From: Montifringilla adamsi
Lineage: Eukaryota > Chordata > Aves > Passeriformes > Passeridae
Assembly: GCA_017590115.1 (NCBI GenBank)
Contig: JAGGNK010012559.1
Coordinates: 1,704,686 to 1,768,685, forward strand
Length of the DNA: 64,000 bases
Reading direction: 5' to 3'
Made by a program: the position numbers and the translations under genes. Below, one piece after another: positions 10,735-22,127 of this stretch. Each line of letters begins with the position of its first letter. The stretch's first letter is position 1. The notes beneath the pieces were generated by a model. That model was not told the origin of the DNA, did no database searches, and was given only the letters and a program-made list of their open reading frames with translations.

Positions 10735-10877
10735 TTCCTGCTCTGCACAGAGGGTGCTGGAACCCAGAGCTGGCACCCCAGTGGGGGCACAACCTCTGGG
10801 GGCTGCTGGTGACACTTCACAGGGACAAGGCTGCAAAAGCTGACCTGGAAAATACAGACAGGGAGCAGCTCTGGGGT
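10735..10877. repeat. Diverged duplicate of 12716-12866
   Basis: Shares CAGACAGGGAGCAGCTCTGG and a ladder of shorter matches (GGTGACACTTCACAGGGAC versus GCTGACACCTCCCAGGGAC) with 12716-12866. Both copies run into a purine-rich GGGAA/GGAAA tract. It is either a low-copy interspersed repeat or an old duplication. Confidence 0.7.
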
Positions 10878-12715
10878 GTGCAAGACCCAAAGAGGGGAAG
10901 GGAAGAGAAAGAGAAGAGAATTTCACTTGGAATCATCATCTAATACCAGGTCAATATTTGTGGACCTAACAAGTATTTGCTTTTAAACACCCTTCACTCC
11001 ATCAGGCAGGAGAGAAACAGGACCCAGAGTGGGCGGAACTGGGAACAGGACCAAGCTGGAGCAGGCACAAGGCACAGCTTTATATGGAGAGAGGAAATTC
11101 ATGACTTTAGCTAAAACAATTATGGACCTAGAATTTTGGAAAACCACTGTGATTTAAGCTCAGACATTACCCAGGGAGCAGGAAGGACCTCGGGGCAGAA
11201 GTTCAGAAATGATGCCCTAGATCTTCATCATGACCTCGCCATGGAGGAGGAGAGCACACCCAGGGCAGTACCTGCAGGCCCTGGGGCACAAACGTGCAGG
11301 TATTTTCTTTTTCCAGCCCTGCTGGGTCTCTGGATCCCCAGGACAGTTCATGTCACTTCCCTGGGACACACTGAGTTGCTCAGATTTGGGAACCACTTTG
11401 GCTGTGTGAGAGAGGGAGGGAGGCAGCATCAGCAGAGCCTGCAGAGCCCCAGCCCTGTCCAGGCTCCCCTGCTCCTTTTCTGAGCTGGCAGCTTCAGGAG
11501 CTCATGCCCAGCCCCGCTGGGAGCATTTCCCTGAGTGTGGGGACAGCACAGTCCCATTTCCCAGCGCAGCAGCCAGGTCCCAGTTAGACAGGCTCATGTT
11601 GGGGCGGTGGCTCCCAGCCCTGCTGCTCTCCTCGCCCCAGGAACTCGTGTTTGTCTCTTCTGATGCCACGACTCTCCAGCCCATGGGCTGCTCCCAGCCC
11701 TCTCAGTGCTGGTCCATCAGTGAGGGAGCTCTGAGGCAGGAAGAGATTAATTCATGACCTTTTCTCAGCCCAGCTGCTGCTGGCAGGGCTGGGAGCAGGG
11801 GCAGGTCCCAGGGGAGGGCACAGCTGGCCAAGGTTTGGGACCACAAGGAGTGTGGGGGCTTGGGCAAAGCCTCTGTGTGTCCTGCTCCTCTGCCTGTGGA
11901 AAGGTGCAGGGATTTCCTGGATTTCAGCCTGGGTGGGGGAGCCAAACCTGGAGGCCTTGGATCCAAATTTCTTCTGACAGATCTTGTGGAGAGCCTCCAC
12001 ATTTCCCAAAGCACTGTCCATGAACAAGGAGCTCCACAGCCCTTCAGGTTCTTCCTCCTCCTCTGCAAGGCATGGAACAGAAATCACTTTGTTTTCTTGC
12101 CACATTTAAGCCTCGTTCCCCCTTAGCTTCCTGCTTGTTCAGACTGTTCCCTCTTTATCTCCCCAGACAATCTCCATTGCCTTTGTTTGGCTTCCAGAAA
12201 ATCCCTGCTCTAACCAGGCAGGAGGAAAAGCAAATTCAGCGGCTTCCTCTCACAAAGGAGGAGTTTGGAGGAGGCAAAGCCCAGGGCAAGGCAGCTCTGG
12301 GGTGTTTTGCTCACACCATGAGCCACAGGAGATGCAAGTGCTCAAACCCACCTGTGCTGCATCCAGAATGTTGTGTGGGGTGGGAGGGGGGAATCACACA
12401 CAGGAGAGGCTACCTTGGCAATGGGCAGAAGCAATGGTAGCTTGTGGGGTTTTTTCAAGAATAATTTCTTTGTTGGCTCTTCTGAGTGTCTCTGAGCGAC
12501 CCCCAAAGACACTCACAGGTGACCCCAGGAGTTCCCTTCCTCACCAGCCCCCTCGGGGTGGAAATCCAGGAGAGCCTGTGATCCCTCCTGACTGCTGGCA
12601 CCTCCTTTATTGGCGTGGTTAATCCCCAGAGCTGTGTGGCCATTTCACCCTGGAGCCAGGAGGGCTCTCCCAGACTGTGCCTGGGCATGGCTGAGGTAGC
12701 CCAGAGCAGGTGCCA
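10878..12715. other. Unique sequence with a short purine tract, no supported gene
   Basis: A GGGAAGGGAAGAGAAAGAG tract follows the duplicate at 10735-10877. Open frames at 11703-12105 (minus) and 11754-12440 (plus) overlap one another and lack recognisable domains. No transposon was recognised. Confidence 0.4.
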
Positions 12716-12866
12716 CCCCCAGAGCTGTCCCCTCTCTCACCTGGGCTGAGCACAGGTACCTGTGTGGGTGCTCAACCTCTGTGAGCTGCTGCTGACACCT
12801 CCCAGGGACCTGTCTGCAAAACCTGACCTGGGAAACACAGACAGGGAGCAGCTCTGGGGTGTCTGA
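12716..12866. repeat. Diverged duplicate of 10735-10877
   Basis: Second member of the low-copy pair, sharing CAGACAGGGAGCAGCTCTGG and adjacent blocks. It is followed immediately by the GGAAAA tract. Confidence 0.7.
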
Positions 12867-12927
12867 GAGGGAAGGAAAGGAAAGGGAAAGGGAAAAGGAA
12901 AAGGAAAAGGAAAAGGAAAAGGAAAAT
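12867..12927. repeat. (GGAAAA)n purine tract
   Basis: GGAAA units grade into five or six GGAAAA units. This is a pure purine strand that generates lysine/glutamate and serine/phenylalanine frames. Confidence 0.92.
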
Positions 12928-13117
12928 CCTTCCCTATTGCTCCAGGGTCTCACGGTCCATGTTTGCTCCTCGCCTTCATCTCGTTTCTCCTTGCCCCTGA
13001 CTCCCAGTGCTCTCCTCTTGCCCACCCTCTCCATGGACAGCCCATCCTTTAACCCGATCTGGTGCCCCACCAGCCCTTCATGCCCTCGTCCATGGAAAGG
13101 GCCAGGTCAGTAGTGGG

Positions 13118-13284
13118 GAGAGATTTCCAGGGCTGGAAGAGCAGCAGACAGGATCTCCAGGACAGGAAGAGCAGCAGGCAGGATCTCCAGGGTTGGAAGA
13201 GCAGCAGGCAGGATCTCCAGGGTTAGGAAGAGCAGCAGGCAGGATCTCCAGGGCTGGGAGAGCAGCAGGCAGGATCTCCAGGGT
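13118..13284. repeat. 30-31 bp minisatellite, about five units
   Basis: GGATCTCCAG recurs at 13151, 13181, 13211, 13242 and 13272, each preceded by GGAAGAGCAGCAGGCA. The unit is 30 bp, changing to 31 bp. Confidence 0.95.
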
Positions 13285-13339
13285 TATCTCCTGGAGGGCT
13301 GGCAGGAGCTTGGTGGGCAGGGAGAGGTGCGGGGGTGTT

Positions 13340-13900
13340 GTGATATTGTAATTATTTTTCTGGTTTCCTCCTAATTACCGCCACGTGCCTGGTGCTTTTC
13401 TGAGAGATTCATTAACTCTGTGCTTTAATCCAAATAAACCATCACCTCCTTCTGCCCCTCCCTGGACCCTGACACCTTTTTATCCTTGAAAGCTCCTCAG
13501 GCAGGAGCAGCACAAGCCCCTCAGCTCTTGGGGGAGGCTGCCCTGGCTGTCGCTCCCCTCTTAGCCCAAAGGGAAGAAATAATGATGGAATTTACCAGAG
13601 ACACATGTGCTGAGGGATGTGAAGGGAGACACTTTGTAATATGGAAGCAAAACAGGGCAAAATTACCATCTTAATTGTATTAATGTTGCCAATTATAGGC
13701 AGAGCCCGTGTCGCTCAGCAGGAGCGTTCTGGGAGAGAAGGAAAGACAAATTATCTGCAAACTCCTTATTTTGTCTTTGTGAATTACCACCCCAAGGTAC
13801 GTAATTGAATCTCTAGTCCTGATCAGTGAACATTGTTCAGGGAGTGAATTAAGGGAAGGCCCTAAAGGCCTGCTCTGTTTTGTCCCAATTAACACAACCA
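13340..13900. other. AT-richer block resembling conserved noncoding DNA
   Basis: Complex AT-rich sequence with homeodomain-like cores (TAATTATT, CTAATTACC, TTAATTGTATTAATG, GTGAATTACCACC, GTACGTAATTGAATC) and no repeat signature. It resembles an ultraconserved or enhancer-type element by composition only. Conservation was not tested. No coding frame of interest. Confidence 0.25.
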
Positions 13901-13909
13901 CCAGATTTC

Positions 13910-13962
13910 TTTTCTTTTTTTTTTTAGGTGTTTTTTTTTTTTTTCATTTTTTTTAAACAACT
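13910..13962. repeat. Poly(T) tract
   Basis: Three T runs with short interruptions (CTTTTTTTTTTTAGG and following). Confidence 0.85.
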
Positions 13963-14751
13963 ACATAGTGAAGAGTTAAGCTGGAGTAGAGAACCTGGGT
14001 TTAAATAATTTAATTTCTGCCTGGAGAAATAAATTAAATAATTTAATTTCTGCGTTGGGTGTGTGGATGTCACTGTGCAGGCTGTGCCACCCCTCTGAGC
14101 ACCACCAAAATGGGACAGAGCAGCTGAGAGCCCTGTTGGGAGTGTGGAACCCCCTGGTGTCCCCCAAGGTGGGGTCCTGCTGTGTCCCCATGCACAGGGG
14201 AGGTCACAGGGACAAAGCTTCTACCCTGGGGTAGGATGGGACACACCCACCTGGGTGCTGCTGACCCCAAAATCACCTGGAGAGTGGAAGAGCTGCCCTT
14301 GGCCGAGCCCTGTGGAGTTGGGTGCTGCTGATATTGAGAGTTTTGTGCAATAAAAACACAGAGGGGACAGAGCTGTGCCACCCTCTGAGCCAGTGCCAGG
14401 GACAGACACCAGCCCTGAGTGTGGGATGTGCCTTGTCCACTTCTGACTCTCCTCACATGTGAAAAATTTAGGCAGTGCTTAGCTCAGAGTGACCAATTTA
14501 GAGAAAATTCCCAAAAGGACAGTCCAGCTTGATCAGTCCTTTTGATTTTACTGCATAAATTTCTGTGTTCCAGGAATATTTGCAAGTCTCTGAGTCTGTT
14601 TGTTCTCTTATTTAATAAAGAAAGGAAGCAGTCACAGGTGAGTTTTCCTGCATGCTGCTGGATTGCACCTTCAGCCTCTGGAATGCTTTAAGTTTATTGA
14701 GCTTTTAAAATGCAATGTTTCAAGTGGAAGAGGGGAAATTTGGGTTATGAC
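13963..14751. other. Unique sequence, no supported feature
   Basis: A short direct repeat (AAATAATTTAATTTCTGC) occurs at 14003 and 14037. Otherwise no repeat or exon recognised. Confidence 0.4.
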
Positions 14752-14968
14752 TAGGGGAGAAATCCTTCCCTGGGAGGGTGGGGAGGGGCTGGGCTGGAAT
14801 TGCCAGAGCAGCTGGGGCTGCCCCTGGATCCCTGGCAGTGCCCAAGGCCAGGCTGGACATTGGGGCTGGGAGCACCTGGGACAGTGGGAGGTGTCCCTGC
14901 CATGGCAGGGGTGGGATGGGATGGGATTTGAGGTCCTTTCCAACCCAAACCATTCCATTCTGTGCCTA
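14752..14968 (+). mobile_element. CR1 LINE fragment
   Basis: Well preserved sense CR1 3' region from AGAAATCCTTCCCTGGGAGG to TCCTTTCCAACCCAAACCAT and an ATTCCATTCTGTG tail. Confidence 0.92.
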
Positions 14969-15055
14969 ATCCCAGCCATGTAATTCAGGGTTAGCCCAGT
15001 CTTGTGTTGCTTTAAAAATTACAGTGTTAGAAGTAGAAAAAAAATTTTTAAAAAC

Positions 15056-15245
15056 AGATCCCAGATATAATAGGGTATACAGAGGCTGATTCCCTGTGTT
15101 TTACTTTGAAAAGATGAGCTGGTTCTGCCCCTGTTCCACACTCTTGAACTGTGAGGAGCAAGGATTTGGGATTACAAGGAACTGACTGTTCTGACTGGGG
15201 CTGGGTTTTGTTCCGGGGATTTCCTCCTTTCCCCCACAGCGTCTC
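15056..15245. repeat. Duplicate of 18866-19055
   Basis: Starts at ATCCCAGATATAATAGG and shares TTTTACTTTGAAAAGATGAG, GGATTTGGGATTACAAGGAA and CATTTCCTCCTTTCCCCCAC-type blocks with the second copy. The two are about 3.8 kb apart in the same orientation, with small indels. It is an unclassified low-copy repeat or local duplication. Confidence 0.85.
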
Positions 15246-16689
15246 GAGCCTGTCTAGGGAAGGGCTGCACGCCTGCCAGGGCTGTGGCCAGGAGAGAGCC
15301 TGGTTTTGCTGGGGAAAGGGCTGTTCCTCTGGAGAGAGCTCTCCAAGAGCATTCCCAGCCTCCCTCGGTGTCCTGGTGTGCCTTCTGCACTGTCACTGTC
15401 TCTTGCAGGAGCAGGGATCATCCAGGAATGCAGGATCCAGCAGGTCCTGGCCTGGCCAGATCCTGAAGGTTCATTTATAACAATTCCAGCAAAGTGCTCA
15501 GCACTTCTCGTGCAATGCCAGGGGAGAGGTGACCTGCAGGAGAGCCCTGGGTGGGATTCCTGCAGAGCAGGGGATGATCCTCTGGAGCTGAGCTCCTGAG
15601 CGGCCACAGGCACATCTGGGAGCCCTGCTGAGGGTGTGCAAACAGGCACCAGGGGCAGTCCAAATAAACCCCGTGGAATTCTTTCCATTGTGTCCCACTG
15701 AATGCAGAAGCTTGGATGATGAAGCCACAAATTCCAGAGCAGGGGCACCTGGAACGGCGCCTGCGGGGAAGGGGAAAAAATATTGTAAAACATAATGATC
15801 AAACAGTGGGGGAGAGTGAGGACCGTGAAAACATCAAAAGTCATGGCAATTGTTTTGGATGAGAATGTTTTTAAGAGTCCCTGTTTGTGTTGGACAGGAG
15901 AGTTGGCTTTGAACAATGGGTGAACTTTGCAAGGCAGGCAAAATCCACTCTCCTCACCAAGAGGAGCTGCTTTTCTTGTAAAAAATATATACAGATATTT
16001 ATAAAAATTGGGGGAAATGGGAAAACAAGTGTCTTACGGTTTTGCTGTCTTCCCCTGGTGTTTCTCTCCCACTGTTGGGGACAGGGCTGGTGAGATTTGC
16101 CCTTTGTTGGTTGTGTGGATGAATTCCCTGGGCTCGTGATCCCCAGGTTCAGGCACAGCACACACATGGCACCAGGGCCCAGACCCTGCTCCCTGTGCCA
16201 CCAGGGTTCCCTGGCACACTTGGGTAACCCATTCACTGATCCCACACTCCTTCTGGGTTTCTGCTAATTTTGAATATTATGAAGACGCCCAGGACACTTC
16301 AGATTTGCATTTGTGTCTTACCAAAGCATTGCCATGCAGAGATTTGGCCCCGTGGGTGAGGAATGGGATGACTGCAGCCAAAACAGGCTGGAGAGGCACC
16401 ACTGCCCCAAGGAAATGCTGCGGCTCTTGAAGCATCTCCAGGGATCTGATGAAGGCACCTCCAGTTCTCACTCTTCCTGATGTGGGCTGGGGAATGCTCT
16501 CACAACAGTCTGCATTTCACTCCCTGCATGGATTTGGGGTGCAGCCAGGTCTGTGCTGGGCTGGGGAGCCCTGGGGTCTGTCCTGGGTGCCTGTCCTGAT
16601 GTGACACAGCAGAGAGGAGATGTTCTCTCTTCCCCTTCCATGTTCACTCACAGGATGAGCTGAGCTCAGCCTGCATGGTCAGGGTGCCC
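15246..16689. other. Unique sequence, no supported gene
   Basis: A 220-codon minus-strand frame (15254-15916) has no domain I can recognise and overlaps frames on the opposite strand. No RNA gene or repeat was seen. Confidence 0.35.
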
Positions 16690-16800
16690 CCTCTACCATG
16701 GAATCAGGGATGGTTTGTGTTGGGACCTCAAAGTTCCACCCCATGTCATGGCTAGGGACACCTCCCACTAGCCCAGCTTGCCCAGGGCCCGGCCAAGCAG
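16690..16800 (-). mobile_element. Possible degraded CR1 fragment
   Basis: TTTGTGTTGGGACCTCAAAG and CTAGGGACACCTCCCACTAG resemble a decayed reverse CR1 3' end. The match is weak and the limits are uncertain. Confidence 0.45.
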
Positions 16801-17959
16801 CCAGTCTTTGGTGACAGCAGTGGCCAGGCCAGGCTCTGAGGAGCTGGGACACTGGTCTCAGCAGCAAAACCTCTGCCTGAGGGTGGAGGGTGAGCAAAGA
16901 CCTCAGAGCAAGAGAGACCAGCCTGGTGATGTCACCAACGGGCCAGGCTGGCCAGGCAGGAGGTTTCTGCAGACAGGGATGGTTCTGGGAATGCAGAGCT
17001 GCCCCTGGTGCTTCCCACTGCACTCAGCTGAGCTGCTCCACCCCGAGCACACAGCAGGACCCCCCATGGCATCTTCTGCTGTTCCCTGTGAAAGAGACAA
17101 CCCGGAGACGCTCCACGGGCTGGAAATATTCTCCAGATGCTGATAACTGTGGGATGTTTATGGTGGCAACCAGCAAAGGATGCAATCTCCAGAACAGCCC
17201 AGGCAGAATTTTGTGCCTTTTTGTGCAGGTATCACAGAAAAGCAGCACCACCCTGGGCTACAGCCCCTGAACTGACTCCTTCATGGAAAAAAGCCTCACC
17301 TTCACCCCTGCAAGGACCTGCTACCCTCCCACCAACGCTGGGGCAGCCTGGTGGCCCTGCAGGACAAGGACTGGTGAAGAGGACTTTCCCCCATGGCCCC
17401 TGGACAATGTTGAGCTGTTCCTGGAGTGCCCCATACATTCCAGGATGCATTGGCCTCACAAGTTAAATATTTAGTCTTTCCTGAACCCAAATACTTCCCC
17501 AGCTCCTGGTTTTGTTGTTTTCACCCACTGGGCTTTGTTTCTCTGGACTGGAGCGGAGGGGTTTGGAGATAGGGACTCTATTCTTGGCAGAAAGGGGAGG
17601 ATTATGAACATTCCTTATCTCAGGAGTGGATTTTATTGTGTGCCACTGCTCAGGGTAACCTTAAAATAAAAGCCCTGCTCTGCCAGTCTGGGCAGTGTTT
17701 TGGCTGCCAGCCACCTGCACAGGGCTGGGAGCAGAGACACAAGCCCGGGGTTATTGGGGCCACTTCCCCTCCTCCCCCAAACCTCTGCCATGCACTCTCA
17801 AAGGGACTCACAAAGGATCCAGCACATCTCTGGTAGGATTTGGAGCTTGGTCTACAGCAAACCAGGGGTTAAAGCCCTTTTGGTTGCTCCTCCAACTGCA
17901 GGGAAAGGGATAAAAATTCAGGGGTTTCAGAGGGAAAAGCAGTTTGCATTCCATGCAGA
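16801..17959. other. Unique sequence, no supported feature
   Basis: No repeat or exon recognised. Open frames of 60-126 codons overlap on both strands. Confidence 0.35.
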
Positions 17960-18478
17960 GAGTGTTCCCTAATCCCTGTGTTCCCAGAATGTTTCTCAAT
18001 CCCTCTGTTCCCAGAGTGTTTCCTTATCACTGTGTTCCCAAAGCCCTCAATCCCTGTGTTCCCAAAGTTCTTAATTCCTGTGTACTCAGAGTGTTCCCCA
18101 ATCCCTCTGTTCCTAGAGTGTTCCCAATCCCTGTGCTCCCAGACCTCCCAGTCCCTGAGTTTCCAATCTTTCTGTTCCCAGTGTTCCCAATCCCTGTATT
18201 CCCAGTGTTCCCAAACCCTGTGTTCCCAGAGTTCCCAATCACTGTGTTCCCAGAATTCCCAATCCCTGTGTTCCCAGAGTGATCCCAGTCCCTGTGTTCC
18301 CAACCCCTCTGTTCCCAACCCCTGTGTTCCCAAAGTTCCCTTATCCCTGAGTTCCCAATCCCTGTGTTCCAAGAGCTCCCAGATTTCCAGAGTTCCCAGT
18401 CCCTGTGCTCCCAGAGTGTTCCCAATCCCTGTGTTTCCAGAGTGATCCCAGTCCCTGTGTTCCCAGAGTGTTCCCAAA
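17960..18478. repeat. Degenerate minisatellite of TCCCTGTGTTCCCAGAGTG units
   Basis: About 20 copies of a variable 16-27 bp unit built from AATCCCTGTGTTCCCAGAG. Variants include CTCTGTTCCC and CACTGTGTTCC. The array stays open in several frames, giving a 202-codon minus-strand frame of Asp-Trp-Glu-His-Arg repeats. That frame is a consequence of the repeat, not a gene. Confidence 0.95.
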
Positions 18479-18865
18479 ATAACCTATCAGGATGTTTTTT
18501 GCAGCACATCTCACTGCAGAAGTTATGGCCTAGGAGTTGAAGCGTTTGAGATTTTCACAGATTTCAGCTGGCTGGTCTGTGCACACAGGGATTTTCCCTC
18601 TGAGCAGAGCAGTAGGGCCTCCCATCCTTCCCTCAATCACCACGAATTCAGAGCTATAAAACAGCCAGTGAGCAGAGAATTTGCACTCCAGGTACAAAGC
18701 ACCCAAGGCAGGGAGGGAAAGGAGCAGCCTGTGTGCTCTAAGAGGGGCTGATAGGGTGAGGGGTGTTTTGTACCAGTCTGAATGCCCCTTCCCGAGCTCC
18801 TTCAGCCTGACCCAGCCTCTGGAGAAGAAGCAGAAGGCTTCAAGAGCCTTCAAATAAATAAATAA
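18479..18865. other. Unique sequence, no supported feature
   Basis: No repeat recognised, apart from a short (AAAT)n run just before 18865. Confidence 0.35.
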
Positions 18866-19055
18866 ATCCCAGATATAATAGGTTACACAGAGGCTGATTC
18901 CCTGTGTTTTACTTTGAAAAGATGAGCTGGCTCTGCCCCACACTCTTGGACTGTGAGGAGCCGGGATTTGGGATTACAAGGAACTGACTGTTCTCTCTGT
19001 GGCTGGGTTTTATTCTGGGCATTTCCTCCTTTCCCCCACACTCTCAGGAGCCTCT
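18866..19055. repeat. Duplicate of 15056-15245
   Basis: Second copy of the unclassified segment. It begins just after an AAATAAATAAATAAATCCC run and ends near CTTTCCCCCACACTCTC. Confidence 0.85.
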
Positions 19056-19645
19056 GTGATGGGCAGGTGACCCCCCAAGAGCCCGTGCAAGCCCCAGGGC
19101 AGCCCAGCTCCTGATGGACCATCCCAGTGTGGCCATGAGAGCCCAAAAACACCTCCCCATGCCAGCACAGAGCAGGTCCAGCCTGAACTCCAGGTAGACA
19201 ACGACACCTGAAGGCAGCAGGCTCGGAGCTGGCAGTGCTCCCCTGAGCCACCCTGGCTGTTTACACGGCTCTGCCTCTCCTCTCCTCCTGCCAGCAGCCC
19301 ACAGGCACGTCTGGTTAACCTTCACAGGAGCGTGTTAATAATTAGCAGAGCTCAGGAAAAGCTTGCTCGCAGCTCTGGTGCGTGAGGAGGTGTTAACAGG
19401 AGCACACGAGCAATGAGAAACGCTTGGCGCCCGCAGCAGCTGCAGGATGCTCCAGCAGCACCTCCAGGGCTCCAGGCTGATGTCACCAGTGCCTCCTCTT
19501 GCTCTCTGCTTTGCCACCTGCCTTCTGTTCTGGCCCTGAGAACAGCAGAGCAGGCTCCAGTGTGGAGGGGACAGTCCCCTGAGGCAGGGAGCTGCTGCTG
19601 GCTCAGCCTCCCCTGCTCGTGCAGGCAGCCCCCAGCACAGCCTGG
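19056..19645. other. Unique sequence, no supported feature
   Basis: No repeat or exon recognised. The last 5 bp are the left target duplication of the next element. Confidence 0.35.
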
Positions 19646-19750
19646 TGTGGGAAATGATCCTCACTTTCAAAAATGTGAAAGTTCCTGGATATATCCAGGA
19701 TATTTGCCTTTTAATTGTGAGAGTCACTCATGGCACTGCTCATCTGTCAT
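19646..19750 (-). mobile_element. Internally deleted ERVL-type LTR with 5-bp TSD
   Basis: A 105-bp element flanked by exact CCTGG (19641-19645 and 19751-19755). It keeps both outer ends of the LTR family at 806-1219: GATCCTCACTTTCAAAAATG on the left, and CCTGGATATATCCAGG followed by TTGCCTTTTAATTGTGAGAG on the right. About 310 bp of the middle are missing. The join is near GTGAAAG/TTCCTGG. Confidence 0.88.
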
Positions 19751-19894
19751 CCTGGTGTGCATTTCCAACTGTCCTGCTCTGGTGGGAGCTTCCCCACAGG
19801 GACATCTCCTCCTGTGTGTGACATTGCCCAGAGCTCTCTGAGCCTGTTCTGCCCACCTTGGCCTTGCTCCCAACCTGTTGGATTAAGCTTTTCT

Positions 19895-20370
19895 TTGATT
19901 TAGAGATGGGGTAATTGAGAGGTGTTTTCTTCTATTTTTAAAACCTTTTATTCTATTTTATTTAGTCTATTCTATTTTTAGTCTTATGAGAAGGATGAGA
20001 CAATACAGATGTTATAATTTACATTATTACAATCAGAAGCTACTCAATTTTTAATTATAATACATTATAAGTGTTTCTTGGCTTATCAGTTTTAGCTACA
20101 CTATGCTGTAAATGCTTTAAAGCTAATTATTTAAAATTACTTTTTGTGGGTTTTACTACAACGTATTGTTTATAGTTTTATTTCTCTAAAGTATTTCATT
20201 TTATTGGTAGGACTATTTTTTGCAGCTTGTTCCTAGTTCTATTTTTCTCTTAAGAATGTTTGTCTTATTTTATGGCATTTTTAAGTCAGCATTTCTTACC
20301 TTAAGGTTTGTGTACAGATGTATACTACATGAGTTTTCTGCTCTGAAATCATCATCTCTTCATTCTGCCT
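19895..20370. other. AT-rich island of unknown origin, possibly old ERV sequence
   Basis: Strongly AT-rich compared with its GC-rich flanks. It contains TTTATTCTATTTTATTTAG and many short T runs but no simple repeat. The composition suggests degraded retroviral sequence or an LTR on the minus strand, but I cannot assign a family. Confidence 0.3.
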
Positions 20371-21365
20371 ATCCTGGCATTAGGGAGCATTCCCAGCTGT
20401 CCAGGGGAGCTCTGGCCTTCCCCTGTCCCCTCACCCACCCTCCTGGCAGTGTCCCCCAGTGACCGAGGTGTCCCCAGGAGCTCCGTGGCCCTGGGCTGCA
20501 GCTCTCTGCTGTATCTGTAGAGGCCAGGCAGGGCAGAAACTGGGGGTTCATGGGGAAAAGCAGGGTGGTACAAAGGGGAAAAACCAATGGGTCCCAACAA
20601 ATCTACACAGGATCTATGCTGGGAGATCACCATGACCACGGAGGATTTCTCAGTCCATGAGAGTTTGAGAAGATCTTATCCCAGCCCATTCAAAGGATCC
20701 CTCTCCAGGGCAGAGGGCTGGCATGCCTGTCTGTCTCCCCCTTCTGTATTTAATAAAAAGTCACCCCCAACAGCTCTTTTAAAGTGACATAAAAGGCATG
20801 AGAACATAAGTAACACAATAAGAATCACAATAAAAATCCATAAAATATCCTTAACCAAAGATGAAACACATCCAGTTTATCCCCATTGTCAGAAAAGTTC
20901 ATTAACCCAGTCAGGGTTATTCTCCATTTTTATGTCTTTTACTTGTTCCTTCCCAGTTATCCACTCCATCAATCCCTTTCCTTGCTTACTGTCATCCCAA
21001 CTTCATCTTCCTCCATGTCATCCCCAACCTTCCTCATTCCCAGCCCATTCCAGCCCGGCTCCTTGTGTTTATGTACATTTGTTGCCAACCTTCAGCCTCC
21101 TTCACACTTCCCTTTGCTTTGCTTTTACGGCCTTTTATGATGTTTGTGTTACATCAAGGCCCTTTCCCTTTTCATCCCCTTCCCGCCCCTGGATAATTAT
21201 TCCTCCATCCATGGCTTTTATTGCCTGCCTTTATCACCAGTGTTTCTGAGAGTGACAGGAGTGTCTGGAGCCACGGGCTCTGTCTGGCAGCTCGGGCACG
21301 GGGCAGGACTGGATGGGCTTTGCTGTGGGTTCTGCCCTTTTCCTGATGGACTTCCCCGTGCAGAC
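20371..21365. other. Unique sequence, no supported gene
   Basis: Pyrimidine-rich around 20930-21200. No exon or repeat family recognised. Confidence 0.35.
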
Positions 21366-21550
21366 CCTGAACCCCCTGAGCTGAACACCCTGAACCCCCT
21401 GAGCTGAACACCCTGAACCCCCTCAGATGAACACCCTGAACCCCCTGGGCTGAACACCCTGAACCCCCTCAGGTGAACACCCTGAACCCCCTGGGCTGAA
21501 CACCCTGAACCCCCTGAGCTGAACACCCTGAACCCCCTGAGCTGAACACC
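21366..21550. repeat. 23-bp minisatellite, eight exact-period units
   Basis: CCTGAACCCC recurs at 21366, 21389, 21412, 21435, 21458, 21481, 21504 and 21527, exactly 23 bp apart. The unit is close to CCTGAACCCCCTGAGCTGAA plus CAC. Units alternate GAGCTGAAC, GGGCTGAAC and CAGGTGAAC variants. The array is open on the minus strand in all frames. Confidence 0.97.
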
Positions 21551-21709
21551 TTCCCCATCCCCCTGCCTCGGCCTCCTCAGGAAGCCATGGCACCTTCAGG
21601 TCTGTCACATCCTGGGTTGGGACAGGTGACAATGTGCCCTGAATCACAGAATTCCTCAGGATCATCCATTCACACCATCCCTGTGGTTCCTGCAGCTGCA
21701 GTTTTCGGG

Positions 21710-22127
21710 TGTGAGAAATTATGCTCATTTTCAAAAATGTAAAATGTTTATTAAAATCTTATAAAAAACACAACAGCAGACTGAATAGAGAAAATATTAC
21801 AGCACCAGGAGCAGAGGATTTCCCCACCACGTGCTCACCACACCATGGAGGTTTCCCCTTTTAACCCTTTGGCCCCTCCCAAAGTTCTGTCCATCGACTC
21901 CTCATTCCCTGCCCAGTGCTGAGATCACTGCCTGACACCTTGATTGGGGGGCAGCTGTTGCCATGGCAACGAGCCCCCCCTCCCAAATGTCCCAAACCCA
22001 GGGCACCCCTGAGAACAACACAGGGGGGTAAAACACAACTGTGAATCTATAAAACTTCTCCTGACATAGATACAGGATATTTGCCTTTTATTGTGAGAGT
22101 TATTCATGGCATTGCTCATCGGTCACA
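21710..22127 (-). mobile_element. ERVL-type solo LTR
   Basis: A 418-bp full-length relative of the LTR at 806-1219, sharing CAACAGCAGACTGAATAGAG and CAGCTGTTGCCATGGCAACG at near identity. The minus strand carries AAGATTTTAATAAAC as polyadenylation signal. The ends are set by the relatives. Immediate flanks (TCGGG left, GGGGG right) do not form an exact target duplication. Confidence 0.88.

Noticed and set aside
17869..18477. A 202-codon minus-strand frame with Asp-Trp-Glu-His-Arg repeats
   Set aside because: It is entirely the translation of the TCCCTGTGTTCCCAGAG array. Overlapping open frames on both strands show the openness comes from the unit, and nothing indicates a promoter, splice site or domain.
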